64,000 bases of DNA from Podospora comata (Eukaryota > Ascomycota > Sordariomycetes > Sordariales > Podosporaceae): positions 2,232,001 through 2,296,000 of the forward strand of contig CP071497.1 in assembly GCA_017354895.1 (NCBI GenBank), written 5' to 3'. The translations under genes and the position numbers were made by a program. Below the pieces are notes generated by a model. It was not told where the DNA came from. It saw only the letters and a program-made list of their open reading frames with translations, and ran no database searches. Within the stretch, counting starts at the first letter, position 1. Each line of letters starts with the position of its first letter. Shown in pieces: positions 23,973-34,469 of the stretch.

Positions 23973-25520
23973 CTACTCCTTATAATTCAACCCCCCACCA
24001 AAGCTAACCTCGCTGTTTTTGCCGGCGGTGGTGACCACCTCGCCTTCTGTCTTTCCGGTCTCAAAGGCGCAGCGTCCCATGTCTAGCTTTTTGACGGGGA
24101 TGGCAGAGGGAGAGATGTCAAAGTCGAAGATGTCCATCGGCAGACCCAGGGTGGTGCAGGCGTTGGGGATGTCGACGATGCCGGCGACGTGGCCCTGGAT
24201 GGGGGCGCAGGAGAGGAGGAGGTAGATTTGGTAGTCCGAGTAGCCGAAGCGGCGGAGGTATTCGATGCAGCGGAGGGTGGTCTGGCGGTAGGCCACCGCC
24301 ACGTCGAGGTAGTGTTGTTTGCCGTGTTGGTCGACGGAGAAGCCCTAGATACCTAGGCGTTAGCAAGAGGGATGGGGAGGGGGAAAGGGGGGGGGGTTAC
24401 CTCAAAGTAAATGTACCTCCCTGGACCAAAATGGGGCTCTACCGGACCGGGGATGTAAATCGGGGATGTGAGAGAGAGCTGGGAAACGCCGGACTTGATG
24501 ACGGAGAAGTTGATCGTGATTATCCCTGCCATCTCGATGGCGCCGCAAAAGGAGATCTCGCCGTCGCCTTGGGAGAAGTGGAGGTCGCCTACGGAGAAGT
24601 TGGCACCGGGGACGTGGACGGGGAGGTAGACTTTTGAGCCGCGGGAGAGGTTTTTGATGTCGCAGTTGCCGCCGTGCTCGGGGCGGCCGGGGATTGTGCG
24701 GGCGCCTTGGAGTCCGACTTTTTCTTTTGTATTTGGGTCTGCGGAGCCGGCGTGGACGTTGAGGGGTTGGGGGCTGGGTGTTGGGTTAGTAGGGAAAGAA
24801 AAAGGGGGAAGGGGAGGCAAACGGCAGGGCGACGTCTCGGTCGAGCTTGTTGGCGGCGATGAGCTCGGCTTCGCGCTTGTTCCAGGTGTCGAGGACTTCT
24901 TGGGAGGGAGCACAGCCGAGGATGCCGGGGTGGATGAGGCCGGCGAACTTGACGTGGGGGATGTGGCGGGAGGTGCAGTAGATGCCTTCAAAGTCCCAGA
25001 TGGCTTTGGCTGCGGAGGGGTAGAGCTCGTCAAGGAAGCCACCCTTTCGTTTTGTTGTCAGCATGAGATGGGGAGAGAACGGGAGGAAAGGGCAACATAC
25101 ACCATTGGACTTGTCAAAGATGCCCGTGAAGCCCCATGGCTGGTCCTCAAAGGGCTGGACGTCCATGATCTCTACGAGAAGGGCATCACCTGGCTCGGCA
25201 TTTTCAATGGCGAACGGGCCGGACAGGTAGTGAACACGGGTGAGGTCGACATTCTTGATGTCGTCCGCGGAGTCGTCGTTCTTGATTTGGCCGCCGGTCC
25301 AGTCCAGGCATTCAATCTTGACCGTCTCGCCATCTTTGATGGTGGCTGCTGGAGGGATGTCTGGGTGCCACCTGTTCTGTAGGAGGGTTCCTGGGTGTTA
25401 GTCAACATGTCCAAGATGAAGAAGGAGAGCCATGAGAAAAGTTACATGAAGGTATGGCTGCTCAGAAGCCGGCTTGTCAAAGTCAACCTTGCAAACGGTG
25501 CGGATAGCGGACTTGCCCAT
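23973..25520 (-). CDS. Formamidase (FmdA/AmdA acetamidase-formamidase family)
   Basis: Five exons: 25520-25446, 25376-25101, 25043-24823, 24773-24401 and 24344-23973 (1317 nt, 438 aa). Introns are 69, 57, 49 and 56 nt. The third, with a GTTTGC donor and CTACTAACC branch, joins ALP to PPQPLNVHAG. The sequence follows the family along its length: HNRWHPDIPP near 25, TVKIECLDWTGGQIKNDD, HYLSGPF, NAEPGDALLVEIMDV, DFEGIYCTSRHIPHVKFAG, HPGILGCAPS, TIPGRPEHGGNCDIKNLSRG, GDLHFSQGDGEISFCGAIEM, and FGYSDYQIYLLLSCAPIQGHVAGIVDIPN. These cytosolic metal-dependent enzymes hydrolyse formamide to formate and ammonia and serve nitrogen scavenging (A. nidulans FmdS). GATA motifs upstream fit nitrogen control. 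Confidence 0.96.
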
Positions 25521-26104
25521 GGCTACTAATGAGGTTAAGAAAGACACGGGAAAAAGGAAGGGGAAAGTATCAACTGTTTGGATATTAAGTATCATACGCC
25601 TCATGCAAGACAGGACCCCGCTCTATATATACAAATCTCACGCATCCCTCGTGAAGCTACCCCGCATCCCATGTGTTCCTCTCTTCACCTCGCAGGTCAT
25701 GTAAACCCAAGAGAACGACGTAATGACATCCAGAAAAGCCACTATCATCGTCCTGCAGGAGGGCTACCAGTGAACGCCGAGACTCTCTTGCATCCCAGAC
25801 CCACGCCGTTGGAGGAAGCTACTGCAGCATTCGCAGTGTTCTTGGACGGCCCCCGCACGCTCCACCACGGCAGACGAGCTGGGAAGAGGGGCCGTGATAA
25901 GAAGGCTACTGCAAAGGTATCCATATACAAATAGGAATTGAGGCCGGAGATAACGCGGACTGCTGAGGCCCCAAGCATCATCCATTGGCCAATAACAAAA
26001 CGTGAGAGCAATGGCCTTGAGAAAAGAGATAGGAAATGGCATTTCCAACTTGGATCCGTCAGTCATTCACATCTGTCAGAATCACTGATGCGAATACCGC
26101 CTCA
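25521..26104. other. Formamidase promoter region
   Basis: 584 nt upstream of formamidase and downstream of the UsgS-like gene; no coding signal. GATA and CCAAT motifs are listed separately. Confidence 0.6.
25895..26032. promoter_or_regulatory. GATA and CCAAT motif cluster upstream of formamidase
   Basis: Within 140 nt there are three HGATAR motifs on the + strand (TGATAA at 25895, AGATAA at 25948, AGATAG at 26027) and a back-to-back ATTGG/CCAAT pair at 25984-25993. AreA/NIT2 factors bind HGATAR and activate amide-utilisation genes when good nitrogen is absent, and AnCF binds CCAAT in amdS. The position, 375-510 nt upstream of the formamidase start, fits; binding is inferred. Confidence 0.45.
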
Positions 26105-27360
26105 TTACTCAGTTATCGGTCTTGCCTCTGGGTGTGGATCTGTCTCGGAGTAGGCAGGCGGCTTGTCGTGGAGTGTATCAAGTTTGTCGAGGCTCAGGCT
26201 TAGGAACTTTTGCTTGTTCTTCCACTCGACCTGACCGGCTGCAAACTCTTTGGCCTCGGCCGGAGCCGGAGGGGGGTCGGTGATCTTGGTAATGAGATAG
26301 GCAGTGCTCTGTTGGGTGTTAGTCATTACCCTCGTGGTTTCTTCGCCGGACAAAGGGAGAGAAGACTTACAGCTTCGGCAATGCCATAAATCAACACTCC
26401 CAACAATGGAGTCTTCAACAGCGTGTAAAATCCAATGCCGAATCCAAACAAGAGCCCCTCACGGCTCCGGAACCACTGTTTCTTCTGCTCCTTGGTAAAC
26501 TTGATTCTCGCAAAGTAGGGCTCCAACAGCTCTCTGACCAGGCCTCTACTAGCAAAGTAGCTCTGCAAGAAGATAACCAGATACCTCCTAGGCAGCAGAA
26601 TCCCCGTTCCGAAGATAATCCCAGCCGGCCCCAGCCCGACAGCCTTGTTAAACGTGTAGAAACTAGCAGCAGGCAGCACAAATCGCCCCACATACGGCAA
26701 GTAACTCAGTAAAAACACCCCCAAGCTAATCGCGCCCCGTCTCGCGAACCGAAACAGAAACATACTCACGTTCTCCGCCGTGCTCGTCGAGTTGGTGCTC
26801 CCATCGCTCTTCTTGTACAATCTCAGGCTGGGGTAGTACATAGCCCTCAGCTTGGACGGGTCCTCGTCATGCTTATGTTTCTGAATATACGTCATATCCA
26901 CCCACTGCAGGCTATCCATGAACAAGTCGTCGAGAGTAGGTGTGATGTAGCGGACCAGGCTCATGAAGAAGAGGGGAAATTGGAGTACATGCTCTTCGAT
27001 GAAAGTGAAGGATGACTCGTCCCAGGGGATGTTGACGAAGAAGGAGAGCACCCAGAAGAGAATTCGGAGGAGGACGAGAGGGATGACGATGAGAAGACGA
27101 ATGGCGATTCCGGCTCCGACGGCGATAGCAGCTTGCTTGTAGTGCTCAGAAGTGAAGAGGCCCGGGTTTTGCATCGCGCGGTGAGCTGATGGGTGTCAGA
27201 ATCAAATCTCAAGTGTAGATAGGAGTGAAAACATACCACCAACCATGGTCAGTTGGGCGCCTCGGAGGATGGCGTTAAAGTCGAAGTGGGAGACATCGAG
27301 TTTGTGTTTGAGCTTGTCTTTGTCCAGCTGATCTATCAGCGGTTTTTGATTTGAAGCCAT
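26105..27360 (-). CDS. UsgS-like multispan membrane protein
   Basis: Three exons: 27360-27237, 27185-26371 and 26308-26105 (1143 nt, 380 aa), introns 51 and 63 nt. The start gives MASNQKPLIDQLDKDKLKHK. The N-terminal 40 residues are soluble, followed by strongly hydrophobic segments: YKQAAIAVGAGIAIRLLIVI, VLLRILFWVLSFFVNI (about 70-100), ISLGVFLLSYLPYVGRFVLP (about 200-220), GLGPAGIIFGTGILLP and FGIGFYTLLKTPLLGVLIYG (about 290-310), suggesting five or six spans. The C-terminal 60 residues are polar and probably cytosolic. It resembles fungal proteins annotated as transmembrane protein UsgS, whose biochemical role is unclear. The family name is from memory. Confidence 0.8.
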
Positions 27361-28012
27361 CTTGGCTGCGGGATTTGGTGAATGTCTGCCTGTTTCTGTC
27401 TTTGACTCTTCTGCTGTATAGTGAATGGTGTTGCTTGAGCCCGAGACAGCTGGATATACAGGTATGGATGTGTTTTAAGCTTCAAGCTTCAAGCTTCGAG
27501 GCGGCATCTGAGATGTGCCCCTGCCGATGATGTCAACTATCCCAAGTGGACTGCTAGTAAAACTCGGCTAAGCCGGAAATGGGTTGACGGGTCCTGGCCC
27601 CGCTCTCGAGGGTCGGATAGTACACCGCTGCAGCTTTAATACAAGTTAGCGCGTGACTCATAACCTGATAGAGTATAAATCACAGATATTTTTCACAAGT
27701 ACAGGTACTTCTAAATAGGCTATTTTTCATATAAATCAAAGTGCATATGCTAATAGAAAATGAGTTTATTTTCAGCTTTAATTACGTATTAAAGCCTTTG
27801 GGGCATACGATAGGTAAGCGTACAAAGCTATCTATAGGGTACTGCTTCTCAGGCTACTTCAATTGCTCTGCGCAGGGCTTAAGAATGAGGCTTTGAATAT
27901 TATAATTAACTTTAATCTAATGTTTTATCTAAAACTATATATTATTAATAAAGTTTTAAATTAAATGATTTTACCGGCCAATTTAGGGCTTTAATTTTAA
28001 GGCTAGTATCAC
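27361..28012. other. Promoter of UsgS-like gene and entry into AT-rich island
   Basis: 27361-27640 is ordinary promoter-like DNA. From about 27650 composition shifts to strongly AT-rich and CpA-poor. No coding signal and no recognisable family in 27650-28012. Confidence 0.6.
27477..27497. repeat. Three tandem AAGCTTC units
   Basis: Three perfect 7-nt units in tandem, each carrying a HindIII-type palindrome, about 120 nt upstream of the UsgS-like start. Confidence 0.85.
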
Positions 28013-28412
28013 GGTTTTAGAAGATAGTGGGGCTACAAAAAACTAATCAGGACTGGATTGGGCGACCGAGCGTAGCTTACGGTCTAGATGGATAGATAGA
28101 CTAATAAGATAGAGACTGAAGACTGCGGCGGAGCTCAGGATCCACGGTCCAGCATTAGCTAATCAGGAGTAGACTAAAAATTGTCTATAAGTTAACAGTT
28201 CACGGCCCTAAGATATATATATACAGAGAAACTAGCTAATATAAATAAATAGTTCCGTAGTTATGATTATCAGTTACAATTGTTAATATTTTATTTATAA
28301 TAATTATGATAAGCAATTTATTATATATTATTTAGCTATACTGAATTAAAATTATATCAAAGTACTTTTATTTTGTATTCTTTTAGAGATTTTAGATAAA
28401 AGTTCATTATAC
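28013..28412 (+). mobile_element. Degraded LTR of a retrotransposon (fossil)
   Basis: About 400 nt that align by eye, in opposite orientation, with the LTR at 59232-59629: shared blocks include the start (gatagtggggcta), the middle (aactaatcaggactgga) and the end (tagttccgtag...ttcattata). It is AT-shifted by RIP and clearly old and broken. Confidence 0.75.
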
Positions 28413-28830
28413 GTTATATATTTTTTTTTAATTTTATTATAAATAAATTAAAAGCGTTTTTTCATTACTATAGCTAAACCGAAAAATATTTAAATGAAAG
28501 ACGTTCTGCCTAGCTTAAATAGCGAGAGATTTTCTACTGGTATTGAATTTACTCTTACTGCTATAAAATAAATAATCAAATGATTTAAAAAGTTAAAAAC
28601 AAGGTTTAGTAATAGCGGGAAGAGATTATTATTATTTTGGTTATATCTAGGATAGTACTTAAATTTCCGGTACCAAAAAATTATGAAGAAAAAAAAAACA
28701 AAGTTTAAAAGACTTTTACTTTAATTTAAAACTTATTTTTGTTAGGATTAAAACTTATTTATTAGTAAAAAGTTAAAAGTAATCTTAATAATTACTAAAT
28801 TTAAAGATAGAGCGTTTACGTAATGAAATA
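28413..28830 (+). mobile_element. Degraded internal (5') part of the same LTR element (fossil)
   Basis: Follows directly on the LTR and aligns with 58685-59110 after the LTR there (shared: tacgttatatat, tactatagc, ctataaaataa). Heavily RIP-mutated, no open frame. Taken with the preceding LTR this is the 5' end of an old truncated element. Confidence 0.65.
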
Positions 28831-29159
28831 ATGAAAAACACATAAGAACAACCACAACACCACAAATATACCGTCAATAGGTCCTTAAATGACCTCACTT
28901 GCGTGACAGTAGCTCGCTTGCAGGCTGCACTTCACGCAGGACAAAAAAAAGACGTTATGGGCTCGCAGGCCACATAATAAGCACTGGATTGGCCTGATCA
29001 GAGAGCCAGAATTACCTGCACGCACGCAAAGCATAAAATATGAAGAAAATAAAAGTCGACGACTCGTCTAAAATAGAATATCAGAAGCAGACCGCTTATA
29101 TATATGACCCCTAACCTCTCTTGAGCCCCACTTCCTTACTCATACCCTTAGGCCTATAG
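28831..29159. other. Unassigned segment inside the first island
   Basis: Less AT-rich than its flanks, with Ca/Cg-rich words (acttcacgcagg, ctgcacgcacgc). No gene recognised and no match elsewhere in the window. It could be repeat DNA of another family that was less exposed to RIP. Confidence 0.4.
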
Positions 29160-29390
29160 CCGCACCCCAAACTAATATAGATTTTAGAACCCTAATGTGC
29201 TTGCCTTGCTACGGCCTCGATCACCTATAGCATTTTGCATCCTGCAAAGTACTTGTGTGTCTTGGCGCCATAGCACTTTCGTCTAGCCCTGATTGGCTGT
29301 CTCCTGACTTTTTTAATAATTGGCTAGGGACGTCCTGCGGCCTACATGTAGCGCGACCTGCCGCTGAGTTAACTGTGATATATAGTTTTC
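29160..29390 (-). mobile_element. LTR fragment, opposite strand (fossil)
   Basis: The reverse complement matches 58218-58450 closely (shared: ggcaggtcgcgctacat, gcaggacgtccctagccaat, gtgctatggcgccaagacacac). It holds one copy of a unit that is duplicated in the 58 kb copy. Homology stops abruptly at about 29160. Confidence 0.7.
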
Positions 29391-29880
29391 TTTTAGAAGT
29401 CGGCACGCTAACTAAACTTAGCGTTTAAGCTTAGAAAAAACTTTTAACATTAATTAAAGCTAAATACACTATAAATATATATTTTTCATACAAACTTACT
29501 TTTTATAAATTCAAACACTAATTTTTTCTATTACTATTACTACTACTATTTATTTTATACTATAACTTAACGTTTTTTAATAGTTTTAATATCTTTAACA
29601 ACTTTAATAGTTTCAACAGTTTTAACAATTAACTCTAACAGTTAGCTTTAACAGCTAGCTTTAATAGCTTTAATAAATTTTATTAGAGTTTTACATAAGT
29701 TAAATGTTAATAAGATATATAGAATTATCCATATATGAATTTTTTATAGTTTTAACATCTATAAAAATCCGATGTATATAATAAAGGCCTATTTTTACTT
29801 ATATTTATAGACTTTTTTATATTAGAAAACTTTAGCTCTAGTTCGAAGATATAGGGTGGGGACTTATTCTGGATGTGGTT
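29391..29880. other. AT-rich DNA at right side of first island
   Basis: RIP-like AT-rich sequence with no ORF. A degenerate array of TTTAACAG-like words occupies about 29575-29690. Composition returns to GC-rich abruptly near 29870-29890. Confidence 0.6.
29575..29690. repeat. Degenerate short tandem array (TTTAACAGC-like)
   Basis: About nine imperfect repeats of a 10-13 nt word of the type agctttaacag/agttttaac, in AT-rich DNA. Confidence 0.6.
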
Positions 29881-30587
29881 AGCATGCCGACCTTCGGGTG
29901 AATGCCGGCGCGCAGCCGGGCTCGTCGCAATGGCCCACGGTGCCATAGTTCGCCGCAATGGACAGGAAACCCCGGCTCGTTTGAAGGAGCTATGGGCGCT
30001 CTCCTGGGAATCCTGGACGTTGAATCAGACGTTGAATCAAATCTAAATTCTCGTCAGAAAGACCGGACAATTCCAGCGTCTCGAGAATTTTCAACGCCGT
30101 TTGTCCATCCTGTCCTGCCCTGCGTTTGCCGCGGCCGTTGCTGGAATCAATCCGACACAGCAGAACAAGGACGGGAGTGGGGCAGCTTTTCGCAGTTGCG
30201 CCCACAGCGGTTCGTTCGGCGTCAGCTTTGCTCCCTTTGGCCACTGATTGTGACGGAAGAGACGGTACTGTCTTCAACTTCATCCGTTTGCCAGCTTCTT
30301 TGCCCATTGTACTCGCTCTTTTCTTGTCGCATCCAGCGTTCAGCATCACTAGCCCAGCCCCCCTTTACAGTGCTGTCACGTAGCACCAGCAACTTCCCCG
30401 GCAAATCTGTCGATAGATCAGAATCATCGTCCCATTTCGAAACGCATCTCTTTATAACACCAGTTTTGCATCCGCATAGCCGCCGAGATCTCCGAGTCCA
30501 GTCTTCCTGTTGGCCTCTTATCTCTGCGTCATGCCCGCAGCTCTTCAACCCACACGATCATGATTTACGACCTGAACTGAATGAACA
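29881..30587. other. Inp1 promoter and leader; GC-rich edge of the island
   Basis: GC-rich from 29885. Open frames exist on both strands (29902-30669 + and 29990-30349 -), but neither has a recognised domain. A 12-nt tandem duplication (gacgttgaatca, twice) lies near 30017-30041. Presumed promoter and leader of the Inp1-like gene. Confidence 0.45.
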
Positions 30588-30748
30588 ATGGACTCCTCGC
30601 GAACACGGGGAGCATCTTTCACGGCTCCGCGCCGCGTCTTTACGGCACCAGTCCACCAGCCTGCGGTAGCGCCCCCGCGGCCATCTTCCTCCTCCTCCGC
30701 TTCGCAACCCACCGGCCGTCTCGTCGATACTCTTTACGACCATCCTAA
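30581..30748 (+). promoter_or_regulatory. Upstream ORF overlapping the Inp1-like start
   Basis: ATG at 30581 opens a 55-codon frame that passes over the main ATG at 30588 in another frame and ends with TAA at 30746-30748. If the leader is used as drawn, scanning ribosomes meet this ATG first, which would lower Inp1 translation or require leaky scanning. Confidence 0.5.
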
Positions 30749-32708
30749 TGTGAAAATCGTTTCCTTCTCGGCAGGATCCCAGTTCCTTGCCATTGGCTCC
30801 AAAGGCACGGGTCCCGACATTGAGCCTGGCTCCCTATCTTGGTCCTCACAGTTAGAGCGGACCATTGCAGTCGGTACGTGAGACACAACATCTGCCGTGG
30901 CAACTGAACTCTAATTCCTCATGTTTACAGGACCTTTCCGCATTTACCGCGCCCCTGGATCAGTCGCATTCCTGAGCTGCGGCTCTGCATTACAACCCAT
31001 TTTGAAGAAGAGTCAGGTCTGGTGCGTGGACGAAGAATCCAGCAAGTTCGTACTACAGATACGACGCCCCCAGTATTGGCGGATTGAAGTACCAGTGAAG
31101 GATCCCGAGGACCAGCGACGAGCCGAAGTGTTGCGAGAGGTCTTTGACCAGATTCTGCAGTTTGAAAAGACTCCGTGTCCTTTCGCGAGGTCTTTCACCG
31201 TTGACCTTCCAGAAAGCGCTCCCGTCCAGTTGAAGCCATGGACACCAGCGCGGAGATCCAGTGCCTGTCTCCCTGTGCGACCATCTACGCCAGTCGAGAT
31301 TGCGCATATTCATCGGGGTCCACCACGAGGGTCGATTTGCCTTGGCGACCTGTCATTGAGTGAACAAGGCAAATACTTGGATTCGACACTGGAAGAAAAC
31401 CCAAGAGAACACAAGGCAAAATCCCAGGCTCATGAGGGCTCGCCTGTAGGAGAGCCGAGCGGAAATGCGTTGCGCCCATCATTCCTTAAGATTAAGAAGA
31501 CTGAAGAAAAGGGGCCTGTCACCCCTCCACAGCTCACAGTGGTCACGCCGTCCCCTTCAAATCCCAAAAAGACGAGGACTCCACGAGAAGTATCACCCAA
31601 GAGTGCCAGCTTTCAGTCACCAGAAAATTCTCAGGATTCCTTTCGCAGTCCGGATTCATGGGCTTCAAATTTCCTCCCTTTGTCGCCACCCCTGTCCAGC
31701 CCAGGGTCCCCTCGAAGCTCTCTACCCTTCAGAACTAGCCTCCAGAACTCATGCCTTGATACCCCTACAACACCCGTTGCAGCACCTAGCAACAACCTTA
31801 CCACAGCCGCCAAGGCATCACAGTCATGGAGTATCTCCACCTCCGAATCCGGAAGGACGGAGAACAGCGAGGAAGCCACTCTATCCTCCTCCATCTCTGA
31901 ATTGGAATGCTCCCCGAAGTCCACGGCCCCAGCGCCAAGACAACAGTCTATTCCTTCCATTATCCACTCGGTCCCAGAAGAAGCCATCGAAGACGAGCCA
32001 GAGTACGAGTCCTTCCCCACAGCGTTCACCACACCAACTCCTACTATTTCCATCTCGCCATCTCCTTCCTCGACGATGATCACCACGCCCACCCAACAGC
32101 AACGCCGTCCGGGTATCCGCCGGGCTACTACTTCATCTTCGCTATCCCCCGACCGTAGGGCGTTGTCTCCTCTCCCCCCTGCAGCGGACCTCTTCACCCC
32201 GCGCAGCACACTCACATCTTCCCCACCTTCCAACCGCCAGATGCGCAGTCTGCCGATGATGGTGGTGCAAAAAACGTGCGAGATTCTGATGTCACCTCCC
32301 TCTCACCTCATCAGTCTGATGCTGAAGATTGCGGCGAGGATCTTGGCAGGGGAGTGGAAGGGGTTGATATTTGGGTGGGGTGAGAAGGGGGAGAGGTTGG
32401 AAGTGGAGTGGGATTGGAGTGATGACGACATCAGTCCTCAGCAGCAGCAGAGAAAGAAGACGACGGGGACAAGGGCGAGGGGGTGGTCAACGCTTACGGT
32501 TAATAATAGTAATGGTAATAATGCGAATGAGAGGGTGGATGACTGGTGGTTGAAGAGGAAGAAGAGTAGGGATCGGATGGCGGGGACTTTCCCGGAGAGT
32601 GATGATGATGAGGAGGAGGGGGTTGATCCTCTCGAGGTTAAGAACAGGAGGGTGAAGGCGTTGAGTGGTGGGGAGGATGAGGATGCGATGAGCTCGGGGG
32701 TGGACTAG
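30588..32708 (+). CDS. Inheritance of peroxisomes protein 1 (Inp1)-like
   Basis: Two exons, 30588-30873 and 30931-32708 (2064 nt, 687 aa), intron 57 nt (GTACGT...TTTACAG). The conserved part is residues 45-200: LVDTLYDHPNVKIVSFSAGS, then GPFRIYRAPGSVAFLSCGSA right after the splice, LQPILKKSQVWCVDEESSKF, and PQYWRIEVP, a PH-like region typical of Inp1. The remainder is a long Ser/Pro/Thr-rich disordered tail with an acidic patch near 650 (ESDDDEEEGVDPLE). In yeast Inp1 binds Pex3 and tethers peroxisomes to the mother-cell cortex; in hyphae it probably anchors peroxisomes. An overlapping upstream ORF begins seven nt before the start (listed separately). Confidence 0.85.
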
Positions 32709-33475
32709 AGGTTTTACCCCTGGTTTGTTGTTGGATCATCATCATCTCCTGAGCTGTCGTCGCCTACGAGGAGGAAGAGGAGGGGGGTTTTTGAGGCGTT
32801 GAGGGAGGTGGGGGTTTTACTTGGGACTGGGGGGGGTGCTGGTGGGGGGGTTTCTTTTTGATGGGTTGGTTTGGATTTTGTATGATTAGTTCCTTTTTTG
32901 GGGGGGATGGGGATGGGGGGGTAGGAAGAATCACAGGCTTCGTCAAGGTATTAAGGGGGTACGGATCATGAAATGATACCTGGACAATTGGGACAAGGGA
33001 TATGATGGGGGTACGGGTGGATTGGGTTGATTGAGAGTACCATACATGCTATGAAGTACAAGCCGGACAGAGAGAGTTTGTGGTAATTTTGTGTATGAGA
33101 TAATCAGAGAATGGTAGGGGGCGTTTGTTGGATAGGTGTGGTGCTTTTGGGATTTGTATATGTATACGTAGAATGAATATCCCTTGTTTAAGTACGCTCC
33201 TGGGAGATGGATGGGTGGACTGGACGGGGTTTTCAGACACGGCGGGAGAGAGAGGCAGAGAATGCACCACAAGCATTTATTAACATCATGATTTATTTTA
33301 AACCCAAGGCTCTTTTCATTGAATTCTTGGTTAATCTCTTTGAGCGACGCTAATACCCTCCTCCCATCCCCAGCCTGTTTGCTAATGCATGCGTGCTTGT
33401 GTACAAATATATAAAATTGTTACAACCCCCCCTCTTCTCCCTTAGGTAGGTCGTTTGATGCGAAAGAGGCACAAT
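32709..33475. other. Convergent 3' intergenic region
   Basis: 767 nt between the stops of the Inp1-like and OTU1-like genes. G-rich tracts at 32780-32920; no ORF with coding character. Confidence 0.6.
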
Positions 33476-34469
33476 CTACTGAATCGTCATCTCGCCAAAC
33501 TCCTTGTGCCCCGTCTCCTTCTGGTGCACACCCGCCTCCTTCATCCCCTTGCCGATCCACTGGCACACTTCGCACTTGATGACGAAATCGGTTGTGTCAG
33601 TGTAGTAGTGCATCCTCTGGAGTTGCGCAGCGAGCTGCCTCGCCTTTGTGAGCACCTCCTCGTCTTGCGTGTCCCATTTTGTTACATCGCAGTCCACAGG
33701 GTAGGAGAGGTCAAGGGCAAAGGCGATGCGATCGTAGTGGATGCCGCTGTAGAGAATGATTATGCGGGTCTCTTTGCCTTCGCCAAAGCGGTCGACTCGG
33801 AGGGACTTGACATCAATGGAGGAAATCTCAATGTCGTAAATGTCGGAGAGGATGGAGAGCTCGATGGCGCCGCCCCAGGTGTCCTTTTCCATGAGGTGGG
33901 AGCAATACTTCTGTGGGGGGGAGCCCAGGATGGCAGCGGTGTATTTTTCTGGGTGGGTGAGGATGTACTCGGTGATTTGGGCGCGAAGGCGAGAGGATGG
34001 GTTGTCGATGGAGAGGGCGCCTCCTACTGCGGTGAACATGCAGCTGTTGTCGTCGGGCATTACTCTTAGGACTGTGGTGCGTTAGCAGAGTTGGGTAGGT
34101 GGAGGGAGAAAGAGGCGTACCTATGTAACCGCCTCGGGAGGCCCACTCGAGGGATGTCTCATCGGGTTCTATCCCTTTAGGGACAAACGCTGGCTTCGCT
34201 GGCTTGGCTGGCTCTGGAGCTGGAGCAGGTGTGGTATCGATGGCTGCAACGACGATTGTCTCCCCACAGAGCTTCAGGTCTTTTATACTTGAGCTTTGTG
34301 AAGAGAGACTGATGTCCAGGTTCTTGAGTGGGTAGCCGTATTTCAGGCTGAACCTCTCAAGCTCGGTCTTTGATTTGATGAGCGCCACAAGGTCGGAGAG
34401 GGTCGACTCGTCCTCAACCTGGATTCGAGATTGCCCATTAGGGGCTCGGAGGGCGATTTGAATCATCAT
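33476..34469 (-). CDS. OTU-domain deubiquitinase, OTU1/YOD1 type
   Basis: Two exons, 34469-34121 and 34071-33476 (945 nt, 314 aa), with a 49-nt intron (GTACGC donor). The N-terminus (residues 1-80, MMIQIALRAPNGQSRIQVED) is a ubiquitin-regulatory-X-like fold as in yeast Otu1, expected to bind Cdc48. The OTU catalytic domain starts after the splice with MPDDNSCMFTAV (Asp and catalytic Cys near 125) and carries the catalytic His in YSGIHYDRIA (about 225). A C2H2 zinc finger closes the protein (FVIKCEVCQWIG...HQKETGHKEF). OTU1 trims ubiquitin chains from Cdc48/p97 clients in ER-associated degradation. All catalytic residues are intact and length is near yeast Otu1 (301 aa). Confidence 0.96.

Noticed and set aside
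29902-30669. 255-codon plus-strand ORF before the Inp1-like gene
   Set aside because: Overlaps the Inp1 start in another frame, Ser/Arg/Cys-rich chance composition, no domain; treated as leader.
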